From Jiangella gansuensis DSM 44835 (GTDB lineage Bacteria > Actinomycetota > Actinomycetes > Jiangellales > Jiangellaceae), in assembly GCF_000515395.1 (NCBI RefSeq), contig NZ_KI911782.1, positions 4,582,697 to 4,646,696 of the forward strand: a DNA stretch of 64,000 bases. Reading direction: 5' to 3'. Below the pieces are notes generated by a model. The model made no database searches. It was not told the DNA's origin and saw only the letters and a list, made by a program, of their open reading frames with translations. Positions 7,298 to 15,920 of this stretch are shown here, piece by piece. Both the position numbers and the translations under genes were made by a program. The stretch's first letter is position 1. Each line of letters opens with the position of its first letter.

Positions 7298-8083
7298 GTG
7301 AGTCTGCCGCGTGACGGGGTAGTGGTTGTGACGGGCTATGACGTGCTTGCCGAGGTGTACGAGTGGCTTATCTCGGACGCGAAGTTGACGCCCCCCGAGT
7401 TCGCCGCGGCGTTCGCTGACGTCACCTGTCTCCTTCCGTCAAACGCTCAAGTCCTCGATTGTTCGTGCGGTACCGGGCAACTCGCGGTTGGCCTCGCTGG
7501 TCTTGGCATGCAGGTTGTCGCGACTGACGCCAGCGAAGCGATGGTTCGTCGGACTGCGGAGTTGTCTGAGGAGTTCAGGGCATCTGTCCGGACAGTGCGG
7601 GCGGACTGGCAAGAGCTGCCCGACCATTTCAATGACGCCACCTTCGACATGGTGTTCTGCGTGGGCAACTCGCTGCACCATGCCGTGGGCGCGAGAGGCA
7701 GGCTTGCTGCCCTGGAGTCGATGTCACGGCTTCTGCGCCGTGGCGGACGCTTGGTACTCACCTCCCGCACTTGGGAACTCGTGAGGGCCAGAGGTTCCCG
7801 GCTAGACATCGGTGATCGACTCGTCCGCCGGAACGGTCGCGATGCCGTCGTCGTCTACCGCTGGGAGATTGCGCCGAATTGGGAGGAGGAGCACCACATC
7901 GAGATTGCGGTCGCGCAAGTTGATGCGGCCGGGTCGGTTCTTGTCCGCTCGGAACTGCTGTCGTGCTGGCCCTACCGACACGACGAACTCGAAGTCGAGT
8001 TGCACCGGGTCGGACTCCGCGCGGAAAGGAGCACGTTCAACCCGGAGGCCGAGAACTACATGGTGGTGGCGAGCAAGATATAG
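7298..8083 (+). CDS. Class I SAM-dependent methyltransferase
   Basis: About 260 residues. The SAM-binding motif is VLDCSCGTGQLAVGLAGLG, followed by the acidic end of strand 2 (VVATDAS), motif II-like FDMVFCVGNSLHHAV and LLRRGGRLVLTSRTWE. The last third replaces a substrate-binding cap. Target unknown (small molecule, nucleic acid or protein). The long ORF starts at GTG 7298, but GTGs at 7322 and 7328 follow GACGGGG and fit the usual N-terminus (TGYDVLAEVYEWL) better. Sole gene between boundary motifs 5 and 6. Confidence 0.85.
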   Translation: MSLPRDGVVVVTGYDVLAEVYEWLISDAKLTPPEFAAAFADVTCLLPSNAQVLDCSCGTGQLAVGLAGLGMQVVATDASEAMVRRTAELSEEFRASVRTVRADWQELPDHFNDATFDMVFCVGNSLHHAVGARGRLAALESMSRLLRRGGRLVLTSRTWELVRARGSRLDIGDRLVRRNGRDAVVVYRWEIAPNWEEEHHIEIAVAQVDAAGSVLVRSELLSCWPYRHDELEVELHRVGLRAERSTFNPEAENYMVVASKI

Positions 8084-8383
8084 ACAACGGGCTCACAGCC
8101 GCTGGGTCGGGCCGCGCGGTTGCTCGCAGCAGGCTTCTTGCTCTCATCGGCTATGTCCGTGCGTTTTTCGGCCGAGCGTTCATTCGCCGTCCCGATTGGC
8201 GAACCACCAACAAGACGGAGCTACGTGGGCGCACCTGCGGCGCGTCGACCGTCCCGATAGACCCGTCCGGTCGAGATCTTCACATCGGTGCGGCAATCGG
8301 GACGCCGCAGATGAAGCCTTCCGAGGGCACAAAGCGCTGTGGCACTGGCGAGCAGTGACCGAGCGACTCGCTTCAAGGGATGC

Positions 8384-8403
8384 ACGGATCTCAGTAGATC
8401 CGT
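8384..8403. repeat. Short perfect hairpin before boundary motif 6
   Basis: ACGGATCT-CAGT-AGATCCGT: 8-bp stem, 4-base loop, ending 6 bases before the conserved 20-mer of copy 6. It could be a terminator or a structural part of a recombination site. Confidence 0.5.
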
Positions 8404-8409
8404 ACGCGC

Positions 8410-8429
8410 GACAGGCGGCGGTATGACGC
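8410..8429 (+). repeat. Boundary motif copy 6
   Basis: GACAGGCGGCGGTATGACGC. Identical over 20 bases to copy 7, 1808 bases downstream; the pair brackets the Apea-like HEPN gene as direct repeats. Confidence 0.75.
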
Positions 8430-8563
8430 AGTTCCCATGCCGGACCGCGCCTGGCTGACGCGATCCGAGAACCCGACACTGTCGTGGGCAGGAGAGCTTT
8501 AGTCGTGGGCACCCGGCGGCCGACGCCATCTCACTCAGGTCAGCGCGGTTCACAGCCTCGATC

Positions 8564-10075
8564 ATGTCCGCCGCCTACACCGTGCATGCTTGTACCGTGC
8601 CGACGCCGAGTTCTCCCCTGCCGAGTCCCGACCTTCTGCGTCCAGACCTGTGGGAACATCTCCTGCCTGGGTTGCTCGCCGCGCGGCACGCGGGACGCGC
8701 CTACGCCGAGACTGGGCGATATCTGCCGAGGCAATCGAGGACTGACTACTCCGAGAACGACGCGGGCTGGCCGCAAACAACCGCCGACCTGCTATCGAGC
8801 GGAAGCAAGGGAGTCCTCGATTGGGGCGAGCTGTTCAGCCTCCACGAAGGCCGGTACACACACCTACTCGCCACCGATATCCCGGATCTAGCGTCGTCGC
8901 TACGCCGAATCTCCGACCAGGCTCTCGCCGACGAGGCCCTGCTGCGCGGGCTAAGCAGATTGGCTCCGCACATCGACGATGCGGACGAGCGTCGTGAGCA
9001 GATCGAGTTCGAGACACTCCGACTACTCCTCGGCCGGATCCTCAACCGGGCGGACGCGGTTGATGCTGAAGCCGAAGACGACTTGCGTCGGATCTACGCT
9101 GAACTGGAGCAGGCGCGTTTCGCCGCCGAGCTGACCGGCGATGTCGTCGTCCCATTGGTGGCGGTGACCTTCGAACTCGACGAGCCCATCCGCCTTGACA
9201 CCGACATCTGGCTCGAGCCGCTCACAGAGGCAGACCACCGGGCGCGCGCACTGCCGTGGCACCGCCACGACACTGTCAATCCCTACGTAGCCGCCGGGGC
9301 CACTCACGCAGTCGTCACTCGAGGGGTTCGCTTTCCCAATACCCTCCGCCAGTTGCGCCCGCCGTCCCCACCCGATGGGCTGTCGACGATCGTCGCGGAA
9401 TCAGTCCACGAGGCCGTGGACATCGTGACGGGGCGGGCAACCGGCTACGCGCAGATCTTGGTCCGACCCCACGGCTGGGCGGAATCGTGGGTCGCAGACT
9501 TGCCGCCGTTGTGGTCCGCCTGGACCGGGCGCGGGTATCCCGAGGAACTGAACGAGCGGCGCTGGGACAGGTCCTTCGAGACCATCAATGCGGCTGATAC
9601 CGAGCAAATCGTGCAGATCGCGCGCGCGTTGACTACAGCGCCGAACAACGTCCGCATTGCCGCGCGACGCTGCCGCCGAGTCAGCTTTCGAGACGATGCA
9701 GAGGATCGCCTGCTCGACGCGGCCATCGGCCTAGAGGCTTTGCTCGGTAAGGAGCCGGATGCGCTCACCCACCGGCTCGCCCAGCGCGCCGCAGTCGCCC
9801 TGGCGGATCAGATGCCACCCGAGAATACCTACAGCCTCGTCAAGCAGTTCTATGGCACCCGGTCCAAGATCGCCCACGGCGTCACGCCGAAGCGCATGAC
9901 CTGCAGACTCGGCGACAACGAGTGGTCGGCGGTATCGGTGGGTCGCTTCCTTCTGCGCGAACTGCTCAAGACGCGGCTCCTCGCCGACGAGCCATGGGAC
10001 GCGGAGTCGCTCGACGAGAAGATGCTCACCGCGCTAGGGAGACTGGACGGCTACCCGATGGCGGGCGACGGATGA
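8564..10075 (+). CDS. Apea-like HEPN-domain protein (putative antiviral ribonuclease)
   Basis: 503 residues. The C-terminal third is a HEPN domain: RLLDAAIGLEALLG, LTHRLAQRAAVAL and then VKQFYGTRSKIAHG, where R433-x4-H438 is the catalytic R-x4-6-H of HEPN ribonucleases. This arrangement, a long N-terminal sensor-like region followed by HEPN, is that of the Apea family, one member of which (ApeA) gives phage defence by cleaving tRNA anticodons. The N-terminal 350 residues have no recognisable catalytic motif. ATG at 8564 is used; an ATG or GTG further in cannot be excluded. Only gene between boundary motifs 6 and 7. Confidence 0.75.
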   Translation: MSAAYTVHACTVPTPSSPLPSPDLLRPDLWEHLLPGLLAARHAGRAYAETGRYLPRQSRTDYSENDAGWPQTTADLLSSGSKGVLDWGELFSLHEGRYTHLLATDIPDLASSLRRISDQALADEALLRGLSRLAPHIDDADERREQIEFETLRLLLGRILNRADAVDAEAEDDLRRIYAELEQARFAAELTGDVVVPLVAVTFELDEPIRLDTDIWLEPLTEADHRARALPWHRHDTVNPYVAAGATHAVVTRGVRFPNTLRQLRPPSPPDGLSTIVAESVHEAVDIVTGRATGYAQILVRPHGWAESWVADLPPLWSAWTGRGYPEELNERRWDRSFETINAADTEQIVQIARALTTAPNNVRIAARRCRRVSFRDDAEDRLLDAAIGLEALLGKEPDALTHRLAQRAAVALADQMPPENTYSLVKQFYGTRSKIAHGVTPKRMTCRLGDNEWSAVSVGRFLLRELLKTRLLADEPWDAESLDEKMLTALGRLDGYPMAGDG

Positions 10076-10493
10076 GCACCTGTCCCTGATGCGTCACCCG
10101 GAGCGCCGGTCGTGGGACCGCTCCCGACGTCCCCTGTATCGCACGCCACGAGCGCAGTAGTCGACGATATGCAACACGCCCGGGGGATTGGCAGATCAGT
10201 GTCGCTACCAGCCGGCTGACAGGCGGCGGTATGACGCGCCGGCGGACGCCGTCCGTGCACAGACCGGGCATCATCCGGTTGACGGCTGATTGGATACAGC
10301 GCACCGGTGACCGAAACCGGACTGCGGGGCTGGCGCTGATCACCGCGTCGTCGGCTATTCGAGCGTGCGAACCGAGACAATTCGGGCCCAAGCCCGGCGA
10401 TCGCGTCCGTCGCGCGCCCTTCGTTGTGTTCAGGCATCTGGCCACGCCTGTCCCGATCGGCGGTTCACTAGATGCTGACAACCCTCGTCGCCA
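10076..10493. other. 418-base gap holding boundary motif 7
   Basis: No gene with a start signal seen. Contains the palindrome CAGCCGGCTG (10210-10219) overlapping boundary motif copy 7, and GATGCGTCA near 10088, an inverted echo of the motif end (TGACGCATC). Confidence 0.5.
10218..10237 (+). repeat. Boundary motif copy 7
   Basis: GACAGGCGGCGGTATGACGC, same 20 bases as copy 6. Separates the HEPN cassette from the ImmA/IrrE and Pycsar block, inside which I found no further copy. Confidence 0.75.
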
Positions 10494-11636
10494 TCAACTT
10501 ATGATCGCCGGCATCTGGCACCGTTCCTCGAGCACTGCAACATCCTGCTCGGTGATTGTGCTCCGAAGCTTTCCACCGACCCGCCAGTTGTTGGTGAGAT
10601 GTCCGTGCTGTCCGGCGACAATTGGCAGGCCCAGCTTCAAGTCTGCAGCTAGCAGAATGAGTTCTTGGCGAGTGGTGGCCTTGGCGATGCGATCTCTCGC
10701 TTCGCCCGGAAACAAGACGGAGGCCGCGTAATCGTTGGCCTCGATCTCAGCCTCGTCGTCGGTGTGGCGGTCATCTTCGAGATCGAGGAAGGTCTTGCGC
10801 CGCGGGTGCAGCAGCAGGTGTCCGATCTCGTGGAGCAGGCTGAACCAGAAGATATCGGGCTTCTTGTGTCGTTCGGTTATACCGATTGCCGGCTTGTCGT
10901 CGATCCACCAAGTAGCCGCACACACTCGGGTCTCAGGTGCCTGCCTGACGAACACGAGAGCTACGCCAGCTCTGGCGAGTGATGTCTGGGCGGCCTCGAA
11001 CCCGGTTGTGAACGGCATACTGGTGAACGCAGGGATCTGGGCTGCAGACTTCCGCAGGTCGGCGGGCCTGTACGGGCTGACGTCGATGCCTTGAGCGCAG
11101 TGCTCGACGAGTCTGAGCCAGAGGGCGGTGTTCTGCTCATCCACTGTGTAGGCCTGGCTTCTCTTGAAGGAGACGCGTGGGCGCATCCAGGTTTGCTCGA
11201 AGGCCTCTGGGTTCGCGACCCCGAAAAACCGCAGCAATTTGCTGGCGCGCTCGGGAAGACTGTCAGACCTTCCGACAATTCCGTACCGCACGAGTGTGCC
11301 CGAATCGAACTTACTCGCCCAGGCGGTGAAATCTTTCAGGCTGGCACTGGCCCTCTGTTCACTTAGATACACTTCCCAGTCGGCGCCAATGTTGGCCCAG
11401 AATCGTGGCGGCGTATCCAGGGCTCTCTCAAGGAGGACGGCAACGTCGGGAGTTATGCCCACGGCTTGCTTCACGATCTGGTTGACGTGCTTTGGCGTCA
11501 GGCCAGTCCGCTCAGCGAGCTCCGCTTGGCGCATGGCTCGCCGTGCCAGCACCTGGCTGAGTACGACTCCAGGGTGAAGCGACCAATCGGTGTGGATCTC
11601 TGTAGGGGTGGTGCTTGGGGGCGTTTCGTGCGTCAT
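10494..11636 (-). CDS. HigA-like Xre protein with ImmA/IrrE metallopeptidase domain
   Basis: 380 residues from the ATG at 11636. Residues 20-90 are a HigA-like helix-turn-helix (QVLARRAMRQAELAERTGLT, HVNQIVKQ). The C-terminal half is an ImmA/IrrE zinc peptidase with HEIGH at 269-273 and a downstream acidic ligand in EIEANDYAAS. Proteins of this architecture repress their promoter and can cleave repressors or antitoxins under stress. It overlaps the upstream 117-residue gene by 4 bases, so the two form one unit, with the small partner translated first. Minus strand, divergent from Pycsar. Confidence 0.88.
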   Translation of the reverse strand: MTHETPPSTTPTEIHTDWSLHPGVVLSQVLARRAMRQAELAERTGLTPKHVNQIVKQAVGITPDVAVLLERALDTPPRFWANIGADWEVYLSEQRASASLKDFTAWASKFDSGTLVRYGIVGRSDSLPERASKLLRFFGVANPEAFEQTWMRPRVSFKRSQAYTVDEQNTALWLRLVEHCAQGIDVSPYRPADLRKSAAQIPAFTSMPFTTGFEAAQTSLARAGVALVFVRQAPETRVCAATWWIDDKPAIGITERHKKPDIFWFSLLHEIGHLLLHPRRKTFLDLEDDRHTDDEAEIEANDYAASVLFPGEARDRIAKATTRQELILLAADLKLGLPIVAGQHGHLTNNWRVGGKLRSTITEQDVAVLEERCQMPAIIS

Positions 11637-11986
11637 TTCGCAACCTTCCCTGCTGAGCGACCTTCGGCGACGACGGCGACGATGTCGATGCGGACCACGT
11701 CGTTGGCGTTTCGTCTGGGGTCTGTGACCGGCTCGCGATCTTTGGTCTGCGCTTGCCCTGTCAGCTCCGCCAGCCCGAGGCCAAGCGACATCCCGGCAGC
11801 GCTTGGGGTGGCAGAGGTCAGGCTGACGAGTCCGGTCGAGAGGACTTCCGCCAGGGACGGCAACGTGACCTTGATGAGGTGGACCAACAGGAAGACGTCG
11901 TCGCTCGCCTGAGGCCATGTCTGAGCGATCAAGGTCGAGGACGCGAGCACCTCAGCAAGCGACGCGTCCGAGGAAACCATGATCAT
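11633..11986 (-). CDS. Small hypothetical partner of the Xre/ImmA-IrrE protein
   Basis: 117 residues, ATG at 11986, ending in ATGA overlap with the Xre/ImmA gene. The first 80 residues are unusually rich in Leu, Ala, Ser and Val (DVFLLVHLIKVTLPSLAEVL, GMSLGLGLAELTG) and could form amphipathic or membrane-associated helices; the end is charged and hydrophilic (TKDREPVTDPRRNAND). I recognise no family. Coupling to a HigA/ImmA-type gene makes it a candidate toxin or substrate of that protease, but this rests on position only. Confidence 0.6.
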   Translation of the reverse strand: MIMVSSDASLAEVLASSTLIAQTWPQASDDVFLLVHLIKVTLPSLAEVLSTGLVSLTSATPSAAGMSLGLGLAELTGQAQTKDREPVTDPRRNANDVVRIDIVAVVAEGRSAGKVAK

Positions 11987-12177
11987 GACGGCGATTCTCC
12001 CCCAAGTCGGTGAAGGAACAAAGCATATACGGCGTGCATGTTGACATCAGAACTTTACCGAGCGCGCGATTTTTCGTGTGCTATCGTCGACGTGGGTCGG
12101 TTGATCGCCTTCACATCATGCGCGATACGAAGTGCACGGAGCCCCAGGACATGGTCCTGGGAGATTGGGTGTGGGAT

Positions 12178-12333
12178 ATGGCCAGCAACAACCGGCACGT
12201 GCCGAAGCCCGTCGGCGGCTGGGTTGGCGCGGCGGCCGGCGCGGAGCGCGCTAGCACTCACCGCAACACGCAGTCGAACGCGAAGGACGGCGACGCCTTC
12301 GTCAGCGTCCGACAGCGCGCGCAGGTCGCCTAG
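12178..12333 (+). CDS. Short DUF2188-like fragment
   Basis: 51 codons. The product (RHVPKPVGGW near the start, then ERASTHRNTQSNA) resembles the opening of DUF2188 proteins, which normally continue with a second strand pair ending in a GRDG motif. That second half is missing, so it is probably a decayed copy. No clear ribosome binding site. The rest of the 432-base gap 11987-12418 shows no other gene. Confidence 0.4.
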   Translation: MASNNRHVPKPVGGWVGAAAGAERASTHRNTQSNAKDGDAFVSVRQRAQVA

Positions 12334-12418
12334 TGTCGGCGGCTTACCACTGTCGGGGCGCTTTCGAAGCCTGCGGTGGCAGCATTTTCGTTGCAGCACG
12401 GCGCGGGAGAACAGGACG

Positions 12419-13234
12419 ATGAGCGGGTACACCAGGGCTCAGTTCGGGGCGACGGTCCGCAACGGTTTCACTAACCGCCGTGTCCGCAACGAGATCATCG
12501 AGAAGAAGGCGCTGTATGCCAGCGCGGGCTCGGCACTGGAGACCCGCTCGCTCGGACACCCGGACTTCGAGGATCTTCCCGTCGGGGCGATGCGCACGGC
12601 TCCGATGGTCACCGTGTTCCTCGACCTCACGAACTTCACGGGCCGCACGTTCTGGGACGACCAGGAGGAGGCGGCCGACCTCGCCGACGCAGTGCTCTCG
12701 GGTTTTATCGAGATCGTCAGCAACTTCGGTGGGCACCCGCTCGGCCTGCGAGGCGACGGCCTCTTCGCAGGGTTCAGCCCGGGCGACCCGGCTTTCGCTG
12801 CTGGCATGGCGCTGAGCGCCTGCGCGTTTGCACTCGACGGGGTCGAGAACGAGGTCAACCCGTGGCTCGACCGACGAGGGATGGCCCGGGTGCAGGCGCG
12901 AGCAGGCCTCGACTACGGCCAGATCACGTTCGTGCGCACCGGGAACCACAACAGCAGCGAGATCAACCCCATCGGCTTCGCCGCCAACTTCGCCGCAAAG
13001 TGCGAGAAGGTGGCGAACTCCTGGGAGATCGTCGTCGGCGAGGGCCTCTCCGCCCTGCTCCCGGACTACGGGCACTTCGCCGAGCACGAGCGGTCGCCCA
13101 AGCGGTACACCCGCGACTACAAGTCCGAGTCCTACAGGTTCTTCTACTACCGGTGGCGCAACACGCTGCCGCATCTGCCCGGCGTGATCGAGACCCTCGG
13201 CGGCACGCCCACCTCGTACATCTACAGCCGCTAG
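12419..13234 (+). CDS. pycC: Pycsar-type pyrimidine nucleotide cyclase
   Basis: 271 residues; ATG at 12419 follows GGGAGA. A class III nucleotidyl cyclase domain fills residues 60-220: metal Asp D69 in VFLDLTNFTG, second Asp D113 in LGLRGDGLFAGF, and a later segment NPIGFAANFAAKCEKVA matching the transition-state helix. The short N-terminus, lack of membrane helices and a membrane effector two genes downstream fit Pycsar defence cyclases, which make cCMP or cUMP on phage infection. Which pyrimidine is used cannot be read here. First gene of a three-gene operon. Confidence 0.85.
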   Translation: MSGYTRAQFGATVRNGFTNRRVRNEIIEKKALYASAGSALETRSLGHPDFEDLPVGAMRTAPMVTVFLDLTNFTGRTFWDDQEEAADLADAVLSGFIEIVSNFGGHPLGLRGDGLFAGFSPGDPAFAAGMALSACAFALDGVENEVNPWLDRRGMARVQARAGLDYGQITFVRTGNHNSSEINPIGFAANFAAKCEKVANSWEIVVGEGLSALLPDYGHFAEHERSPKRYTRDYKSESYRFFYYRWRNTLPHLPGVIETLGGTPTSYIYSR

Positions 13235-13243
13235 GAGATTGAC

Positions 13244-13858
13244 ATGACCATGCCCGCCTTGCTTAGCCACTTCGGCATTGATGCCGCTCGCTTCGTCACC
13301 CAAGCCGGCGAGGTCGTCTTCGACGGCGCCACGAAGGTCGGTGGCGGCTACGCTCACGCCGTTCACGGAACGGTCACCCCGGTCGCAAAGCACACCTTCC
13401 ACGGCGGCGAGGATGAGCCCGACGACGGCCACGACGGTCCCACAGTCTGGTGGTACGACGAGAACCGGATCAACCGGCACATCCAGGCCATGGACAAGGC
13501 GTTCCCGAACTTCGTCTACCTCCCGCCCCACGACGATTCCGGCCCCTGCTGGGGCGGCATCATCGACACCGGTCGAGGCAAGTTCGAGATCGGCATCTTT
13601 CCCCGCGCCGACCAGGGGCTGCCGAGCATCGTGGTCTTCAACCGCCGCCTCGGCGCCCATGCGGGCCGCTGGTGGCAGTCCGCTCCTCACCTGTACAACA
13701 ACGGGAACCTGTGTGTCGCCGACCGCGACGACTGGGACCCCGCCGAGCACACTGTCGCCACCGCAGCCACGTGGGCCGCGCACTGGCTCGCCGCCTACAC
13801 TGAGTGGCGCATGAGCCGCCAGTGGCCTGCCGAAGGGGTTCAGGCAGTTGCGTCCTAG
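13244..13858 (+). CDS. Prokaryotic E2-like (ubiquitin-conjugating fold) protein
   Basis: 204 residues, ATG at 13244 preceded by AGGAG and 10 bases after the cyclase stop. The segment PHLYNNGNLCVADRDDWDP (residues 148-166) reproduces the E2 active-site pattern: the HPN-like tract, then the catalytic Cys (C157), and W-x-P after it. No E1 or JAB domain is fused or adjacent, unlike Cap2/Cap3 of CBASS. The C-terminal helix HTVATAATWAAHWLAAYTEW fits the post-active-site helix of E2 folds. Between cyclase and effector genes, it may modify or prime the cyclase; that role is inference. Confidence 0.8.
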   Translation: MTMPALLSHFGIDAARFVTQAGEVVFDGATKVGGGYAHAVHGTVTPVAKHTFHGGEDEPDDGHDGPTVWWYDENRINRHIQAMDKAFPNFVYLPPHDDSGPCWGGIIDTGRGKFEIGIFPRADQGLPSIVVFNRRLGAHAGRWWQSAPHLYNNGNLCVADRDDWDPAEHTVATAATWAAHWLAAYTEWRMSRQWPAEGVQAVAS

Positions 13859-14411
13859 TCGCAAGCAGCGGCAGAAGCCCCCGGAGACTCTTCCCGAGGA
13901 CAAGCCCGACGTGAAGCCTCCCGACGGAGGGTTCCAAGCCATGGACCAGATGGCCAACTGGGTGCGGTTCGCCGACACCAAGGCCACAATCCTGACCGCC
14001 GGTCTCGGCGTCGTCCTCACCATGCTGATGACGAACGCCGACACCGTCACCGACGCGATCAAGCAGGGTCATCCCGATGCCTACGTCGTCGGCACACTGG
14101 CCGGTCTCGCACTCCTCGCGGTCGGCTACACGCTGTTCTGGCTCGTGCGCGCCATCGGTCCCCAGAACAACGTCCCTTACAACACCCTCAACCGGTTCGC
14201 GTGGCCGACGCTTATCAAGGCCACCACAGTCCAGTTGACCGACCACACGCACAACGTTGACGTGCGAACCGACGCCTGGCGACAGGTCATCGACCTGTCT
14301 GTCCTCGCCAACCGCAAGTTCGATGCCTGCGGTCGCGCGGTCAAAGGCTTCGCGATCCTCGCCATCCTCGGCGTCGCGACCGTGGCAACCGCCGTCGGGT
14401 TCACGTCCTGA
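13848..14411 (+). CDS. pycTM: Pycsar membrane effector (PycTM)
   Basis: 187 residues from a TTG at 13848 that overlaps the E2-like gene by 11 bases, with GGGG upstream. A charged, Pro-rich N-terminus leads to WVRFADTKATIL (residues 38-49), the recognisable motif of the Pycsar TM effector family, and three hydrophobic segments (about 47-62, 78-100, 165-185). Such effectors bind the cyclic pyrimidine and damage the inner membrane, stopping infected cells. The downstream hairpin is split by an insertion sequence. Confidence 0.88.
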   Translation: MRPSRKQRQKPPETLPEDKPDVKPPDGGFQAMDQMANWVRFADTKATILTAGLGVVLTMLMTNADTVTDAIKQGHPDAYVVGTLAGLALLAVGYTLFWLVRAIGPQNNVPYNTLNRFAWPTLIKATTVQLTDHTHNVDVRTDAWRQVIDLSVLANRKFDACGRAVKGFAILAILGVATVATAVGFTS

Positions 14412-14540
14412 CCCAGGCCCATGTTGAGTCCTCTGCTCCAGCAGGTCGCCGCATCGACGGAGCGCGAGCAACGCATCATGTGTCGGCCTGGAGCTGAAGC
14501 CTCCTTAGCGGACCAAGTCACGCCACTGTTCAGCGCCCTC

Positions 14541-15920
14541 GGGTGTGTCTGATTAACGGTGGATCCGGTCTTGGCATCGGCTAGTTTCCGGTTGGTGTGA
14601 TGCGGCCTTCGAACGTGATCGCGAACGCGTTGAGGGCCGGTTTCCACCTCATGGCCCATCGTGCCCGGCCTCGGCCGGTCGGGTCCAGCGACCGGGTCAC
14701 CAGGTAGAGGCACTTCAGGGCGGCCTGTTCGGTGGGGAAGTGTCCGCGGGCGCGGATCGCGCGTCGGTAGCGGGCGTTGATCGACTCGATCGCGTTGGTC
14801 GAGCAGATCACCCGCCGGATCTCCTGGTCGTAGTCCAGGAACGGCACAAACTCCGACCAGGCGTTCTCCCACAACCGCACGATGGCCGGGTACTGCTGCC
14901 CCCAGCTGGCGGCGAACTCGTTCCAGCGTTCTTTGGCCGCGGCCTCCGAAGGTGCGGTGTAGACCGGTTTGAGCTCGCGTGACATCTGGTCCCAGTACCG
15001 GCGGGAGGCGTACCGGAACGTGTTGCGCAGCAGGTGGATGATGCAGGTCTGCACGATCGCGAGCTCCCACACGGTGGTGATCGCCTCGGGAAGCCCCTTC
15101 AAGCCGTCGCACACCACGATGCACACGTCCTGGGTGCCGCGGTTCTTGATCTCGGTCAGCACCTGCAGCCAGAACTTCGCGCCTTCACCGCCGTCGCCGG
15201 CCCACAGCCCGAGGATGTCCCGCTCGCCGGTCACGGTGACGCCGATGGCGACGTAGATCGGGCGGCTGGTGACCTGACCATCGCGGATCTTCACGTGAAT
15301 GGCGTCGATGAACATCACCGGATATACGCGTTCCAGTGGCCGGGCGCACCACTCGGTCATCTCGCCGACGACCTTGTCGGTGATCCTGGAGATCGTGTCC
15401 TTGGACACCTTCGCGCCGTAGACCTCGTCGAAGTGCGCGGCGACCTCACCGGTGGTCAGGCCTTTGGCAGTCAGCGACAACACGATCTCATCGATCCCGT
15501 TCAGGCGGCGCTGCCGCTTCTTCACGATCTGCGGTTCGAACGAGGACTCGGTGTCGCGGGGGACCTCGATCTCGACCGGCCCGATCTCAGTCAGCACCGT
15601 CTTCGTGCGGGTCCCGTTGCGCGAGTTCCCGCTGTCCCGCCCGGCCCGGTCGTGCTTCTCATAGCCCAAGTGCTCGCTCATCTCCGCCTCCAGAGCGGTC
15701 TCGAGCACGTTCTTCGTCAACTGGTTGAGCAGCCCGTTCGGACCCACCAGATCGACGCCCTGCTCCTTGGCCTGCGCCAGCAACTGCTCGGCCAGCGCTT
15801 GCTGATCCACCTCGTCCGCCACGGGCTCCAGTGTCTCGGTCAAGATCAATCCTTTCCGCCAAGCACCCCTGCTCGGCGTGTCAGACCAAGACCAAGATCC
15901 ACCGTTTTTCAGACAGTCCC
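14541..15920 (-). mobile_element. IS256-family insertion sequence, copy 1
   Basis: 1380 bp with terminal inverted repeats GGGTGTGTCTGATTAACGG and GGGACTGTCTGAAAAACGG (imperfect). Flanked by a perfect 8-bp target duplication GCGCCCTC (14533-14540 and 15921-15928). One transposase gene on the minus strand. Same length and product as copy 2 at 61482-62861, in opposite orientation. Confidence 0.95.
14581..15849 (-). CDS. IS256-family transposase, copy 1
   Basis: 422 residues from a TTG start after GGAAAGG. Mutator-type transposase with DDE residues: first Asp in [13 protein letters not shown], second in [14 protein letters not shown], Glu in [15 protein letters not shown]; the N-terminal helical region binds the ends. 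Intact and indistinguishable in protein sequence from copy 2, so presumably active. It converges on the Pycsar operon. Confidence 0.95.
   Translation of the reverse strand: MILTETLEPVADEVDQQALAEQLLAQAKEQGVDLVGPNGLLNQLTKNVLETALEAEMSEHLGYEKHDRAGRDSGNSRNGTRTKTVLTEIGPVEIEVPRDTESSFEPQIVKKRQRRLNGIDEIVLSLTAKGLTTGEVAAHFDEVYGAKVSKDTISRITDKVVGEMTEWCARPLERVYPVMFIDAIHVKIRDGQVTSRPIYVAIGVTVTGERDILGLWAGDGGEGAKFWLQVLTEIKNRGTQDVCIVVCDGLKGLPEAITTVWELAIVQTCIIHLLRNTFRYASRRYWDQMSRELKPVYTAPSEAAAKERWNEFAASWGQQYPAIVRLWENAWSEFVPFLDYDQEIRRVICSTNAIESINARYRRAIRARGHFPTEQAALKCLYLVTRSLDPTGRGRARWAMRWKPALNAFAITFEGRITPTGN

Larger units (their letters stand above)
8084..8563. other. 480-base gap without a supported gene
   Basis: Contains boundary motif copy 6 and a hairpin (8384-8403). 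Open frames cross 8100-8350 but have no recognisable start, ribosome binding site or family, so none is annotated. Confidence 0.5.

Noticed and set aside
7963-8358. Open frame after the methyltransferase as a gene
   Set aside because: No start signal and no recognisable family; the first half overlaps the methyltransferase gene.
11620-11650. Inverted match to the boundary motif end (ATGACGCAC)
   Set aside because: It is the start codon region of the Xre/ImmA gene; coding constraint explains it and the rest of the motif is missing.
12010-12177. Upstream extension of the DUF2188-like ORF to 12010
   Set aside because: The added residues have no family resemblance and no ribosome binding site; the recognisable part begins at the ATG at 12178.
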